From: 54-19 sp038210655 | GTDB lineage: Bacteria > Chloroflexota > Chloroflexia > Chloroheliales > Chloroheliaceae | Assembly (NCBI GenBank): GCA_038210655.1 | Contig: JBBQWM010000001.1 | Span: 1-64,000 of the forward strand | Length of the DNA: 64,000 bases | Reading direction: 5' to 3' | Shown here: positions 42,245 through 51,376 of the stretch, in pieces | Layout: every line of letters starts with the position of its first letter | How positions within the stretch are numbered: the first letter of the stretch is position 1 | Notes under the pieces: model-generated | Told to the model about the DNA's origin: nothing | What the model saw: the letters and a program-made list of their open reading frames with translations, nothing else | Databases searched by the model: none | Program-made: the position numbers and the translations under genes

Positions 42245-43126
42245 ATGGACGATACTTTTTATCATAGTGTAGGTCTGCACCGAATAACAACCCCCCGCCT
42301 GTCTACCGTCTACCGTCATAGCGGGCGTGATTGGCTGGATGCTGAGAGCGTTTTCTTGATCCACGGCAGCCTGAGTTCGGGACGTTGGTGGGAGTCGGCG
42401 ATGGCGGCCTTTGAAGAACTGATGCCCAACAAGTATGCCTGCTATGCACCCGATTTACGTAGTCATGGCGGGGCTGACCCTCGCCCGGTTTTGGGCCTCG
42501 AAAGTTTTGCCGACGATGTCCTAGCGGTAATGGATAGCATCGGGGTCAAGCAGGCCCATATTGTCGGCTGGTCAATGGGAGGAGGGGTGGCGACATTGCT
42601 GGCGCTCGACCACCCCGAACGTTGCCTTTCCCTGACGTTGGTCAGTTCTTTGTCACCGGTCGGGATGGGACGTTTGACGCTACCGGGCAACCCGGACGTA
42701 ATGGCCCAGGCGATCCGGCGCGGCGAATTTGAGACGGTTGCCAAACTGATCCGGGCTACCAATTTGCGCGAAGGTCGCTTCCCACTTGACGGCAGTCCTC
42801 CCAGCAATGCCCTCTTTTACTATCTTCTGCAAAGCGTGATGGAAGTCCAAAACTACCCTGGCGACGAGCAGAACGGAGAGGGTAACAACGCCGCAATCTA
42901 CCGCTATAACGTGAGCGCCCGCACTAGCAACCTGAGCGTCCCGGTTTTAAGTCTTCATGGCGACCGCGATGCACTGGCCCCCAACGAATATTTTGCCGAA
43001 GCTCGCCGTTACTGGCCCCCCTATCTCTTTCAGGAAGTCATTTTTGAAGGCAGTGGTCATTCTCCTATGATCGAACAGCCCCGCCGATTCGTCATTACTC
43101 TGGATGAGTTTTTCGCCCAGGTTTAA
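42245..43126 (+). CDS. Alpha/beta hydrolase
   Basis: A 293 aa hydrolase with the HGS oxyanion motif FLIHGSLSSGRWW, PDLRSHGGADPRP, the nucleophile elbow VGWSMGGGVATLLAL, the acid in SLHGDRDALAP and the histidine in EGSGHSPMIEQP. All catalytic residues are present, so it should be active; the substrate is unknown. It is a single-gene unit between two non-coding gaps. The 43127-43406 gap is A+T-rich and I see nothing in it. Confidence 0.87.
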   Translation: MDDTFYHSVGLHRITTPRLSTVYRHSGRDWLDAESVFLIHGSLSSGRWWESAMAAFEELMPNKYACYAPDLRSHGGADPRPVLGLESFADDVLAVMDSIGVKQAHIVGWSMGGGVATLLALDHPERCLSLTLVSSLSPVGMGRLTLPGNPDVMAQAIRRGEFETVAKLIRATNLREGRFPLDGSPPSNALFYYLLQSVMEVQNYPGDEQNGEGNNAAIYRYNVSARTSNLSVPVLSLHGDRDALAPNEYFAEARRYWPPYLFQEVIFEGSGHSPMIEQPRRFVITLDEFFAQV

Positions 43127-43406
43127 CCAAAATATAGCTAATCAGATATTTTTTTCCAGCTACAAGCTCTGCGATGTTCATATATTCATCGGCGCATTAA
43201 AATTTTTCAATGTATCACACAGACTTAATGATTAGTGACTTGCATAGTTTATGGTTAAGGCTTATCCTGAAGCAAGAAATATTGCTCTTTGAGGCTTATA
43301 TCGGTACTTAGGTCTCAAAATATTCTCATGCTGCTCAACATTTTTGATACCAAAGCTGTTTATATAATCAGATGGTACATACTGCTCATTGAGAGAAAGA
43401 AAACGA

Positions 43407-43820
43407 ATGAACGACGATCAGAGTGAATTAAACCGACCGATTACGGTGGAGGCGGCTCAGGCCGATTTGCGCCGTTTTCTGGACGAACGAGGTTGGTATC
43501 CGAGCGACACCGAAGGCCGTTACTATACTATGATCCACATGATGGAAGAATTGGGCGAATTGGCCCGCGTCATTACCCACCTGGAAAGCCGCCGCTCGGA
43601 AGTCCAGGCTACTCGCCAGGAACAAGTTTTGCAAATGCAAGAATTTGAAATTGAATTAGGAGATGTTTTCTGCCACGTGCTAAAACTGGCGGAAGCCTAC
43701 GGGGTTAGTGTCGAAGAATGCTTCCTACGCACAATGGCAAAGAACCGCCGAAAATATCCATTGGAAAAGTTTGCTGGGATGGGCTTTGACAAAGGGATCA
43801 ATACACCAGGCCAGGCTTAA
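43407..43820 (+). CDS. MazG-like nucleotide pyrophosphohydrolase
   Basis: A 137 aa all-alpha NTP pyrophosphatase. The metal-binding pattern is seen as MMEELGELARV (E-x-x-E) and EIELGDVFCHVLKLAEAYGV (E-x-x-D), with the following CFLRTMAKNRRKYP typical of MazG/dCTPase-like proteins. It probably hydrolyses non-canonical or excess NTPs. The ATG at 43407 was chosen over the ORF start at 43389. The gene ends 34 bases before the phosphoesterase and may be co-transcribed with it. Confidence 0.82.
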   Translation: MNDDQSELNRPITVEAAQADLRRFLDERGWYPSDTEGRYYTMIHMMEELGELARVITHLESRRSEVQATRQEQVLQMQEFEIELGDVFCHVLKLAEAYGVSVEECFLRTMAKNRRKYPLEKFAGMGFDKGINTPGQA

Positions 43821-43854
43821 GATTAGCAGTAAGCTTAGGAGAGAGGATCAAAAG

Positions 43855-44640
43855 ATGAATTTGAGATATACATCGGAATTTCGCCTGGCGGTATTTTCGG
43901 ATATACACGGTAATGTAGAAGCGTTGGAGGCAGTCATAGCCGACATCAAACGGCGTGGCGGGGCCGATATGCTGGTAGCCGCCGGAGATTTACTGACCGA
44001 AGGGCCACATCCCCAGCAAACCTACGAATTATTGCGCGAAAATAATATTCAGGTGCTATTGGGCAACCACGAGGAGTATCTGCTCGGCTATGGCTTCGAG
44101 CATTTGCGCTATCGCGAGTGGGATCTGGTTGGTAAAATTCAGGCCTCGAACGGCTGGACCCAAGAACGGCTCGACCCGATGGTGCTGCCTTTTTTGCGTT
44201 CTCAGCCTCATTCGTTACGTTTCGGGCCAAACGGTCTGCAAAGTAGCAGCTTCAATATTAGCGAAGAGTTGCTGGTAACACACGCTACCCCACGCAGTTG
44301 CCACGACCGGGTGCTGTCGCCGGAAATTGATTACCATAGCGACCCCCATTACCACGAGACCTATGGATTGGAAGCGGCCCCGGTGATCGCCTTTGGTCAT
44401 TTTCACCAATCGTATATCTTGAATATGCGCGACGGACGGCGGTTAGTAAATGTCGCCAGCGTTTCGATGCCGTTTGATAAAACCCGGTTGGCGGCCTATA
44501 GCCTGTTTCAGTGGAACCCGCTGGAGCGACGCTGGTCGATCAATCAGCGCCGGGTCAGTTATCGGTGGGATGTGACGGCCCGCGCCATGCACGAATGTAA
44601 TATGCCCGAAAAAGATTTTATGCTGAGTTATTTTGTGTAG
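43855..44640 (+). CDS. Calcineurin-like metallophosphoesterase
   Basis: A 261 aa phosphoesterase with metal ligands in FSDIHGNVEAL (D-x-H), AAGDLLTEGPHP (G-D), LLGNHEEYL (G-N-H-E) and AFGHFHQSYI (G-H-x-H). This is the YfcE/protein-phosphatase-like subgroup; the substrate is unknown. GAGAGGATC precedes the ATG at 43855; an open frame extends further upstream through the MazG gene and is not real. The LysR gene follows by 11 bases. Confidence 0.87.
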   Translation: MNLRYTSEFRLAVFSDIHGNVEALEAVIADIKRRGGADMLVAAGDLLTEGPHPQQTYELLRENNIQVLLGNHEEYLLGYGFEHLRYREWDLVGKIQASNGWTQERLDPMVLPFLRSQPHSLRFGPNGLQSSSFNISEELLVTHATPRSCHDRVLSPEIDYHSDPHYHETYGLEAAPVIAFGHFHQSYILNMRDGRRLVNVASVSMPFDKTRLAAYSLFQWNPLERRWSINQRRVSYRWDVTARAMHECNMPEKDFMLSYFV

Positions 44641-44651
44641 GCTGTTATAAA

Positions 44652-45590
44652 ATGGTTAATCTTTACCAGCTTCAAATTTTCGTGGCAGTTAGCGAAAGAG
44701 GTACTTTTTCCGCCGCCGCCGAACAATTCAACCTGACCCAACCGGGGGTTAGCCAGCAGATTCGGGCGCTGGAAACCACCTATAAGGTCAGGTTGTTTAA
44801 TCGCAACGGCCCACGCATCGAGCTAACCGAGGCCGGACAACGCCTTTTGGAGATAGCGCGGCCTCTGGTAGAGCAAGCGGCCCAGGTCGAAGAACGCTTT
44901 AGCGCCGGGCTAGGGGTGGTGCGTGGTCGGGTTAGCCTGATCTATACCAAAAATACAGCAGCGGCGCTCTATTTTCTGCCACCCTTATTGGCTGATTTTC
45001 AGTTGCGCCATACTGGGGTACGCTTTTCGCTAGGGCAGAGTAGCGAAGAACTGGCCCTCGAAATGCTTTTGGAACATCAGATTCATTTTGCGATGTTGAG
45101 CAACCCACCCCGCCAAAAATCACTCGAAAGCTTTTTGCTCCATTCTAGCGATTTAGTGCTGGTCTTACCGCCCGGTCATACCTGGCAGGGTAAACCAATC
45201 TGTTTGCGCGACCTGCGAGGGCAACCCTTTTTGCTCCGTTCGAGTGGGTCGCTGACCCGCCGGATGACCGATACCGCTTTGCGAACGGCGGGCCTGAGCC
45301 TGAGCGATCTACAACCAGTGGCAGAATTCGATAGCGCCGAGGGAGTGGTGCTGGCAGCCCAGGCTGGAATGGGGATCGGCTTTGCTACTTCGACCATTGT
45401 CGAGCGCTATCTGGCCCACCGACTGGTCGGGTGCGCCCAGATCGAATTGACCGAAAAAGAACGGGCTGCCGGGATCGACTTAAGACACGAGATACATTTG
45501 ACCCGCCTGGTTCCGACTTCTACAAGTGATCTAGCCCCCAGCCAGGAACGTTTTTGGGAATTTATGGGAAGCCGTACCCACCCCAAATAA
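44652..45590 (+). CDS. LysR family transcriptional regulator
   Basis: A 312 aa regulator with the N-terminal winged helix MVNLYQLQIFVAVSERGTFS, AAAEQFNLTQPGVSQQIRAL and a C-terminal periplasmic-binding-like effector domain (FRLRHTGVRFSLGQSSEELA-type region, VLAAQAGMGIGFATS). It is transcribed with the phosphoesterase rather than divergently from a target, so its regulon is not indicated. The 158-base gap after it shows no feature. Confidence 0.92.
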   Translation: MVNLYQLQIFVAVSERGTFSAAAEQFNLTQPGVSQQIRALETTYKVRLFNRNGPRIELTEAGQRLLEIARPLVEQAAQVEERFSAGLGVVRGRVSLIYTKNTAAALYFLPPLLADFQLRHTGVRFSLGQSSEELALEMLLEHQIHFAMLSNPPRQKSLESFLLHSSDLVLVLPPGHTWQGKPICLRDLRGQPFLLRSSGSLTRRMTDTALRTAGLSLSDLQPVAEFDSAEGVVLAAQAGMGIGFATSTIVERYLAHRLVGCAQIELTEKERAAGIDLRHEIHLTRLVPTSTSDLAPSQERFWEFMGSRTHPK

Positions 45591-45748
45591 CTTTGGTTCA
45601 ACCCAATATTTCTTTAATCTCCAAAAGCTTGACTTGACCGCATAAAATCGTTATCATTATCCGGGTAAATCTTTCGTTAGTTGTCCTGGGTTAATTTAGT
45701 TATTGTGAGTTTCATTTAGAAAGCTAATTTGAACGGGTAAGAAAATTT

Positions 45749-46375
45749 ATGAATCACGCCGAAGAAATCAATAAATTGATAATGCTTGCTTCGCAAGGCT
45801 CCGACTTTAAGGCTCAAGGCTATCGCACCTTTGAGACCGAGGATCAGGCCAGCCTGAGCAATAAGCTCCAATCTGCCAACCTTTTCTTCACTTGCTCAGT
45901 CCTGGGCATGAAGGCAGTCAGCCACGTTATCGAAGATCAGGCTGTCAATCTGGGTGGGCAATTCCGTTTCTACAGCGCCTTTCAGAAATTTTCGCGGCTC
46001 AAGCCCCAGGAGGAGCGCTACCGCCGGATTCTGATGTTAGGCAATCCAGTCTATGTTTTTGGCCTGCCGGATAGTCCACTCTGGCGAGACCCTAATTTGA
46101 ACGTGATTAACTTAAAAGAACCGACCAATCCGGACCAGGCTACCCTCGCCCAAAATTGGTTTGTAATTCTTGATAGCCCTCAACTGGTCTCGATGGCCCT
46201 GGTAGCCCGTGAACTGCCCGCTACTAATCGGCCTCGCGGTGCGCCCGATAAGCTGATCTATCGCAATTTTGAGGGCTTTTGGACTTATGATCGGGAGGTA
46301 ATTTTACCCGTGGTGGCCCTGCTCGATAATTACATTCAGCAACAAAAATCAGACCAGTTTGCACTGAACAAATGA
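45749..46375 (+). CDS. DICT-domain-like sensory protein
   Basis: A 208 aa single-domain protein. The pattern SANLFFTCSVLGMKAVSHVI, GQFRFYSAFQKFSRLKPQEE, YVFGLPDSP, NWFVILDSPQLVSMALVARE and FEGFWTYDREVI resembles the DICT sensory domain found next to diguanylate cyclases and two-component proteins. No output domain is attached. It overlaps the following methyltransferase by four bases (ATGA), so the two are translated together. The assignment is from pattern memory and moderately secure. Confidence 0.55.
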   Translation: MNHAEEINKLIMLASQGSDFKAQGYRTFETEDQASLSNKLQSANLFFTCSVLGMKAVSHVIEDQAVNLGGQFRFYSAFQKFSRLKPQEERYRRILMLGNPVYVFGLPDSPLWRDPNLNVINLKEPTNPDQATLAQNWFVILDSPQLVSMALVARELPATNRPRGAPDKLIYRNFEGFWTYDREVILPVVALLDNYIQQQKSDQFALNK

Positions 46376-46986
46376 GCGCCCAAAATAAACTAGAAGCCCG
46401 CTTCTGGGAAGAACGTTACCAGAATAATACGATTGGCTGGGACATCGGCGAACCCGCCCCGCCCTTTGTAGATTACCTGAACGAGCCAGAAGCTCCTACC
46501 AGCGGGCGATTGCTAGTCCCCGGTAGTGGACGCGGTCACGATGCGCTCTTTTTCGCCGAACACGGCTTTGAAGTGCTTGGGGTTGATTTTGCCCCCTCTC
46601 CGGTGCAGATTAGCCGGGAACGCGCCGCCCAACAGGGTTTGGAAGTACGCGCCAACTTCGAGCAACGCGACTTCTTTACCCTACCGACCGACTACCGCGC
46701 CACCTTTGATTATGCCGCCGAACATACCTGCTTTTGCGCGATTGACCCGGCCCTCCGCCCGGACTACGTGCGAGTAATGCACGAACTGCTCAAACCGGGT
46801 GGGGTATTGATCGCTGTTTTCTTTGCCCATAAGCGGGAAGGTGGGCCACCCTTCCGCACCTCCGAGGCCGAAGTGCAGCAGCTTTTCTCACCCTTCTTTA
46901 CCATCGAACGGTTACACCCCGCCAAACGCTCTCATCGCCAACGCGCCAACGAAGAACTTTTTGGCCTTTTGAGAAACAAACACTAA
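46372..46986 (+). CDS. TPMT-family SAM-dependent methyltransferase
   Basis: A 204 aa enzyme: FWEERYQNNTIGWDIGEPAP, motif I GRLLVPGSGRGHDALFFAEH, VLGVDFAPSPVQIS, DYAAEHTCFCAIDPALRPDY and LKPGGVLIAVFF. This order is typical of thiopurine/thiol/halide methyltransferases of bacteria. Likely substrates are small thiols or halides. It is coupled to the DICT-like gene by ATGA overlap. Confidence 0.85.
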   Translation: MSAQNKLEARFWEERYQNNTIGWDIGEPAPPFVDYLNEPEAPTSGRLLVPGSGRGHDALFFAEHGFEVLGVDFAPSPVQISRERAAQQGLEVRANFEQRDFFTLPTDYRATFDYAAEHTCFCAIDPALRPDYVRVMHELLKPGGVLIAVFFAHKREGGPPFRTSEAEVQQLFSPFFTIERLHPAKRSHRQRANEELFGLLRNKH

Positions 46987-46991
46987 AGCAC

Positions 46992-47067
46992 GACTTTCGC
47001 TTCTGAACCTGAAAAATGTTCGGTTTGACCGCATTTTGAACTTGCAAAGTTGTTTCGAGCGAAAGTC
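46992..47067. repeat. Short inverted-repeat element between methyltransferase and HAD genes
   Basis: GACTTTCGCT (46992-47001) pairs perfectly with AGCGAAAGTC (47058-47067), with weaker pairing continuing inward. The loop is 56 bases, too long for a simple terminator, and there is no T run. No other copy was seen here. Confidence 0.45.
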
Positions 47068-47093
47068 CTATAAATGAATGATTGGAAAAGAGG

Positions 47094-47753
47094 ATGAACA
47101 AACTCAAAGCTTTTGTCTTTGACGCTTATGGTACTTTGTTTGATGTAGGCTCGGTTTTCGCCCTATGTGAAGAAGTCTTTCCCGGTCATGGAGCCGACAT
47201 AACGAGCCTGTGGCGAACCAAACAGCTTGAATATAGCTGGCTACGGTCGCAGATGGGTCGCTATGAGGATTTTTGGCGTGTGACCGCCGACGGACTACGC
47301 TATACCTGCCTGGCGCTCGGCCTCAAGGCCAGCGATGCCGATCTCGAACGCATCATGCAAAGTTACCTGACGATCAGTCCTTTCCCGGATACGGCCCCGG
47401 CCCTCGAAGCTTTGAGTGATCGTTCCAAGGCTATCCTTTCCAACGGTTCGCCCATGATGCTCGAAGCGGCGGTCGCCAATGCCGGGTTAGGTGGCAGCCT
47501 ATCCCACATTTTGAGCGTGGATGAGGTAAAAATCTACAAGCCGCACCCATCAGTCTATGCGCTGGCCCCGACCCGGTTGGGTCTTGCCCGCGAAGAAATT
47601 GGGTTCGTCTCGTCTAACGGCTGGGACGCGGCTGGGGCCAAAGCCTTCGGTTTTACGGTCTTCTGGCTCAACCGCCTCAAGGCTCCCGTCGAAGAACTCG
47701 GCCTCAAACCCGATGTGATTATCAGCAGCCCACTTGAGCTAGTGAAATTTTGA
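47094..47753 (+). CDS. Haloacid dehalogenase type II (HAD superfamily)
   Basis: A 219 aa enzyme with the nucleophile motif FVFDAYGTLFDVGSV, motif II in AILSNGSPMML, the Lys in VKIYKPHPSVYALA and FVSSNGWDAAGAKAFGF. These are the residues of L-2-haloacid dehalogenases, and the SNGSP/SSNGWD pair is characteristic. The natural substrate may be another 2-substituted acid. The ATG at 47094 gives the canonical N-terminus. The stop overlaps the chrA ribosome-binding region, so translation is probably coupled. Confidence 0.88.
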   Translation: MNKLKAFVFDAYGTLFDVGSVFALCEEVFPGHGADITSLWRTKQLEYSWLRSQMGRYEDFWRVTADGLRYTCLALGLKASDADLERIMQSYLTISPFPDTAPALEALSDRSKAILSNGSPMMLEAAVANAGLGGSLSHILSVDEVKIYKPHPSVYALAPTRLGLAREEIGFVSSNGWDAAGAKAFGFTVFWLNRLKAPVEELGLKPDVIISSPLELVKF

Positions 47754-47755
47754 GG

Positions 47756-49096
47756 ATGAGTAATCCAACATCTAAAAACCCGGTTAGCAACCGGGATCAC
47801 AATCCGAAGTGGGAGGTTTTTCGGTTTTTCACCTGGCTAGGTCTGATCGGATTTGGTGGCCCACAAGCTCATATCGCGCTGATGCAAGCCGAAGCCCAGG
47901 AGAAGCGGGCTTGGCTGACCAAAGAGGAATTTAGCGAGGCCCTGGCGGTCTGTAACATTTTGCCGGGGCCAGCCTCGACCCAACTGGTGACATATCTGGG
48001 CTGGTTGCGGGGTGGCGGTTGGCTAGGGGGGATCGCGGCGGCACTCGGTTTTATCTGGCCCGCCTTCGCTATGATGTTGATGTTAAGCTGGCTTTATTTT
48101 AGCTTCGGAGCGTTGCCCCAGGTCAACGCTTTTTTTTATGGCCTCAAACCGGTCGTAGTGGCAATCGTGCTGGCGACCAGTTGGCGGCTTTCGCAACCTT
48201 CACGCTCGGACTGGCGGTTCTGGCTGCTGACCGCCCTGTCCGCCGTTCTGATCGGCGGACAATTTATCAACGACTTTCTGGTCTTTGTGGGGGCCGCTTT
48301 GCTGGGTCTGCTGCTCTATCCCATCCCACCAAAACCCACGACCACTACCCAGGCTCAAAATAACCCACCAACCAAAAAGCTAAACGCTAACGGGCTTCTC
48401 AGCCTGCTAAGTGCTATCTACTACGCAGTCCTCAGCCCTCAGTCCGCAGTCCTCAATCCGCAGTCCTCAACCTTCCTCGAACACTCCGCCGATTGGGAAC
48501 GACTATTCAAGCTGGGCTGGTTTTTCGGGCGGGCGGGGGCGCTGATCTTTGGGGGTGGGCTGGTGATTATCCCATTGATCCAAAACGAGATTGTAATGGA
48601 TTATGGCTGGTTATCCTCACAACAATTTTTAGATGGGGCGGCATTAGGACAGGCCACGCCCGGCCCAGTGCTGATAACGGCAGCTTTTGTGGGCTATGCG
48701 AGTGCCGGAATAGTAGGGGCTTTGGTAGCGACTTTTTGTATCTTCCTGCCCGGTCTGACCCTGATTTTGCTGGCTGCGCCTGCCTTGCAAAAGGTGAGGC
48801 AGTTCCCACCTGCCCGGGCCGCTCTAAGCGGGGTCAATGGGGCGGTCGTCGGTAGCTTGCTGGCAGGGGCCTATTTCATTGCCCGGACTGCTTTTTTATT
48901 TCCAGCAAGCGGTAGCGGCCCGACCCTGGGCGACAAACTGCTCGACCCTTACACGGTTGGGCTGGCTCTACTGGCCCTCTTTTTGATTGTGCGCTACAAG
49001 CTCAACACAATCTATCTTTTCCTGGGAGCCGGTTTGTTTGGACTGGTGTTAAGCTGGCTACCTTTCCGGCTGATCTGGTCGGGACTGCCGCTCTAA
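47756..49096 (+). CDS. chrA: Chromate transporter ChrA
   Basis: A 446 aa two-domain CHR transporter that pumps chromate out. The first domain carries FFTWLGLIGFGGPQAHIALM and NILPGPASTQLVTYLGWLRG; the second carries FGRAGALIFGGGLVIIPLIQ and ALGQATPGPVLITAAFVGYA. The linker between them (about residues 193-246) contains LSPQSAVLNPQSST, encoded by an in-frame run of CAGTCCTCAGCCCTCAGTCC-type repeats (48424-48473), the same unit found in intergenic DNA at 7162 and 22769. It lies about 6 kb from the chrB genes. GAGG precedes the ATG. Confidence 0.93.
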   Translation: MSNPTSKNPVSNRDHNPKWEVFRFFTWLGLIGFGGPQAHIALMQAEAQEKRAWLTKEEFSEALAVCNILPGPASTQLVTYLGWLRGGGWLGGIAAALGFIWPAFAMMLMLSWLYFSFGALPQVNAFFYGLKPVVVAIVLATSWRLSQPSRSDWRFWLLTALSAVLIGGQFINDFLVFVGAALLGLLLYPIPPKPTTTTQAQNNPPTKKLNANGLLSLLSAIYYAVLSPQSAVLNPQSSTFLEHSADWERLFKLGWFFGRAGALIFGGGLVIIPLIQNEIVMDYGWLSSQQFLDGAALGQATPGPVLITAAFVGYASAGIVGALVATFCIFLPGLTLILLAAPALQKVRQFPPARAALSGVNGAVVGSLLAGAYFIARTAFLFPASGSGPTLGDKLLDPYTVGLALLALFLIVRYKLNTIYLFLGAGLFGLVLSWLPFRLIWSGLPL

Positions 49097-49107
49097 GCCA
49101 GTTTAGA

Positions 49108-49671
49108 TCAGTTTGAATTAAAAACGTTCATGGCTTTTTGCATACCATCGGTCAGCCACATCTGGACAGCCTGCTCGACCCGACTGTAAATCTGCTCCAT
49201 AACCGGGGCTTCTTCCTTACTAAAATCGTTCAGCACCCGATCACGGGCGGTTCCGTGCTGAGGTCGCCCGATCCCGACCCGAATGCGCTGCACCTCGTTC
49301 GTACCCGATAGGTCGATAATATTTCTAAGACCGTTCTGTCCGCCACTGCTACCGTTGGGCCGGAGCCGAAGTTTACCGACTGGCAGGTCAAGGTCGTCAT
49401 AGATCACCAACAAGTCTTGTTTAGGGTCAAGCTTGTAAAAACGCATGATCTCGCCAACCGATTGCCCACTCAAGTTCATATAGGTTTGGGGCTTTGCCAA
49501 AATCACGTCCTGCCCGGCGATGGTTCCCTTGCCCCAAACCGCCTTCATACTCTTTTTGTCGAAATCAAGCTTATGTTTCTCGGCCATATAATCAAGACAC
49601 TGGAATCCGACGTTGTGCCGGTTCTTAGCGTAAGACGGGCCTGGATTGCCCAGGCCGACGATCAATTTCAT
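49108..49671 (-). CDS. pth: Peptidyl-tRNA hydrolase
   Basis: Pth rescues ribosomes by cleaving peptidyl-tRNA. MKLIVGLGNPGPSYAKNRHN includes the catalytic histidine; KPQTYMNLSGQSV, VIYDDLDLPVGKLRLRPNGS and SGGQNGLRNII complete the active site. The product is 187 aa. AGAGGAG lies three bases before this ATG; the longer frame to 49722 adds an unlikely leader. It is convergent with chrA, with only 11 bases between the stops. Confidence 0.95.
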   Translation of the reverse strand: MKLIVGLGNPGPSYAKNRHNVGFQCLDYMAEKHKLDFDKKSMKAVWGKGTIAGQDVILAKPQTYMNLSGQSVGEIMRFYKLDPKQDLLVIYDDLDLPVGKLRLRPNGSSGGQNGLRNIIDLSGTNEVQRIRVGIGRPQHGTARDRVLNDFSKEEAPVMEQIYSRVEQAVQMWLTDGMQKAMNVFNSN

Positions 49672-49835
49672 ATTCTCCTCTGGTAACGGCAAGCGGTTTA
49701 ACAGTTTATTAAGTAGTTCCATTTTTTAGCGCCTGGTAGCGTACTCCTCGTTTCTCAAGACTTTCAATTTACCGAAGCCGGTTTTAAAAGCTATTATATC
49801 ACTCAGCCTGGTGTAATTCTGGACAATTACAGCTA

Positions 49836-51086
49836 TTATCTCTCACCTCGCGCCTGATACGCCTCGTTATAGACCTCCAGGGTTTCCTCAGCAGCGCGTC
49901 GCCAGGAAAAGCGACTGGCCCATTCTGGCCCGGCGGACAGGGTAGCGGCTTTGTGGGCCGTCCGGTTCTGCCAACCATCCAACAACCCGGCAGTCCAGGC
50001 TTCGACTTCTTCGGGTGGTAATTTGCGCCCAGCAGGGCCGACTACTTCCGGCAAACTGCTATTGTCAGCGACCAGTACGGGACAGCCACAGGCCAGCGCC
50101 TCTAAGGGTGGTAGCCCAAATCCTTCGTAAAGCGATGGCATCGCTAGTAGCACTGCCCGGTTATAAAGATATAATAATTCTTCGGTCGTAACCCCGCCTA
50201 GCCAGATCAGCTTCTCGCCCAGCTTTAGTTCATCCGCCAGCTTATAGACCTCCTGGTAGAGCCAGCCTTCACGTCCGGCCAAGACCAGCCTGGGAGCAAC
50301 TTCACCCGCCGGAAGTCGATCAAGCAAACCATTATAAGCTTTGAGCAAGGTTGGCAAATTCTTGCGCGGCTCGATAGTGCTGACAAACAGCAAGAAACCT
50401 TCGTTAGCTTCTATCCCAGCCTGGGCCAGCTTTCCGGCAATCCCAACGCAAACCGTTTGCTCCAACTCCACCACTTCTGCAAGTGAAAGCGGGCGATAGA
50501 GGGCGTTCGTCGCCTCGTAGACGACCCGCAGCTTATCTCGCGCTACACCCAGCCGTTCTATTACATCGCGGGCAGTGCTTTCCGATACAGCAATAATCCG
50601 CTCAGCACTGACCACCGCCTGCTGCACCTGCCCATAATAACGCTTGCTTTCCTCGGTCAGCAAATCCGGAAAGTACAAAAAGGCCAGGTCGTGAATAGTA
50701 ATGACCGAAGCGATGGGCTGCGGCAAACCCCTACCCCAGGCCCAACGCCAAAAAGGTGGTATAAAGTCGGGGCTGTGGAAGACACCAGGACCACCTGGTA
50801 GCAACTCCAATGGCAAAACTAGCTGCTCTAGCCGATGGTGAGGCGGTGTCCACAATACCCGCTTCTTAACTTTATTCCCTTCAGACGGGCTGATTGCAAG
50901 TTCCAGCCATTGCAAGGGCGAGCGAGGCTCTTTGCGGCTCTGGTAGATTACCAACTCAAAGTCGTCTCGCTCGGCTTGCAAGTGAACCAGTTCGCGCAAC
51001 AAATTAAGGTTATACTGGCCTATCCCGGCCTGCCGGTAGGCTATCATCCGGGCATCAAACCCGACCCGTAACTTTATTTTTTTCAC
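49836..51086 (-). CDS. Glycosyltransferase family 1/4 (GT-B fold)
   Basis: A 416 aa GT-B enzyme. The N-terminus VGFDARMIAYRQAGIGQYNL, the mid region FLLFVSTIEPRKNLPTLLKA, and the sugar-nucleotide site AMPSLYEGFGLPPLEALACG (E-x7-E) with PVLVADNSSLPEVVGPAG are typical of mannosyltransferases acting on cell-surface glycans. No other polysaccharide genes are nearby. The ATG at 51086 follows a G-poor leader, and a hairpin element begins about 230 bases upstream. Confidence 0.9.
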   Translation of the reverse strand: MKKIKLRVGFDARMIAYRQAGIGQYNLNLLRELVHLQAERDDFELVIYQSRKEPRSPLQWLELAISPSEGNKVKKRVLWTPPHHRLEQLVLPLELLPGGPGVFHSPDFIPPFWRWAWGRGLPQPIASVITIHDLAFLYFPDLLTEESKRYYGQVQQAVVSAERIIAVSESTARDVIERLGVARDKLRVVYEATNALYRPLSLAEVVELEQTVCVGIAGKLAQAGIEANEGFLLFVSTIEPRKNLPTLLKAYNGLLDRLPAGEVAPRLVLAGREGWLYQEVYKLADELKLGEKLIWLGGVTTEELLYLYNRAVLLAMPSLYEGFGLPPLEALACGCPVLVADNSSLPEVVGPAGRKLPPEEVEAWTAGLLDGWQNRTAHKAATLSAGPEWASRFSWRRAAEETLEVYNEAYQARGER

Positions 51087-51138
51087 TCGCCTATTTTGCT
51101 ATAGAGTGGCGCATTTGGCAAGTAGGGTAAACCGCGAG

Positions 51139-51318
51139 AGTAAGCATCAGTTTTTGCACTGGTTCAAACATTAAGAACGAGCGACCGTAAAAATCCAGGC
51201 CCAACTCAAGCAAAAATATATCTTAGAAAATTTCTTGCGGGAATTTTCTAAGATATACTAAACCCCAGTTTAGGGGGTGTTATAGCCTTGCCACTTTGCA
51301 AAAATCTGATGCTCACCC
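51139..51318. repeat. Hairpin element, family A copy 3
   Basis: The ends GTAAGCATCAGTTTTTGCAC (from 51141) and TTTGCAAAAATCTGATGCTC (ending 51315) pair. They differ from copy 2 at a position where both arms changed together (GCATCAG/CTGATGC against ACGTCAG/CTGACG). The central stem is 51218-51233 with 51243-51258 (16 bases, nine-base loop). The rest of the 51087-51376 gap shows no gene. Confidence 0.9.
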
Positions 51319-51376
51319 AAACCGCTAGGCACCTATTAAGTTAAACTATAAATAAGTTAAAATGAGGTAAGGTCTT

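Noticed and set aside
43708..43854. Longer N-terminus for the metallophosphoesterase
   Set aside because: This part overlaps the MazG coding sequence and lacks family similarity; a good ribosome-binding site precedes 43855.
46992..47067. Rho-independent terminator after the methyltransferase
   Set aside because: The loop is 56 bases and there is no T run.
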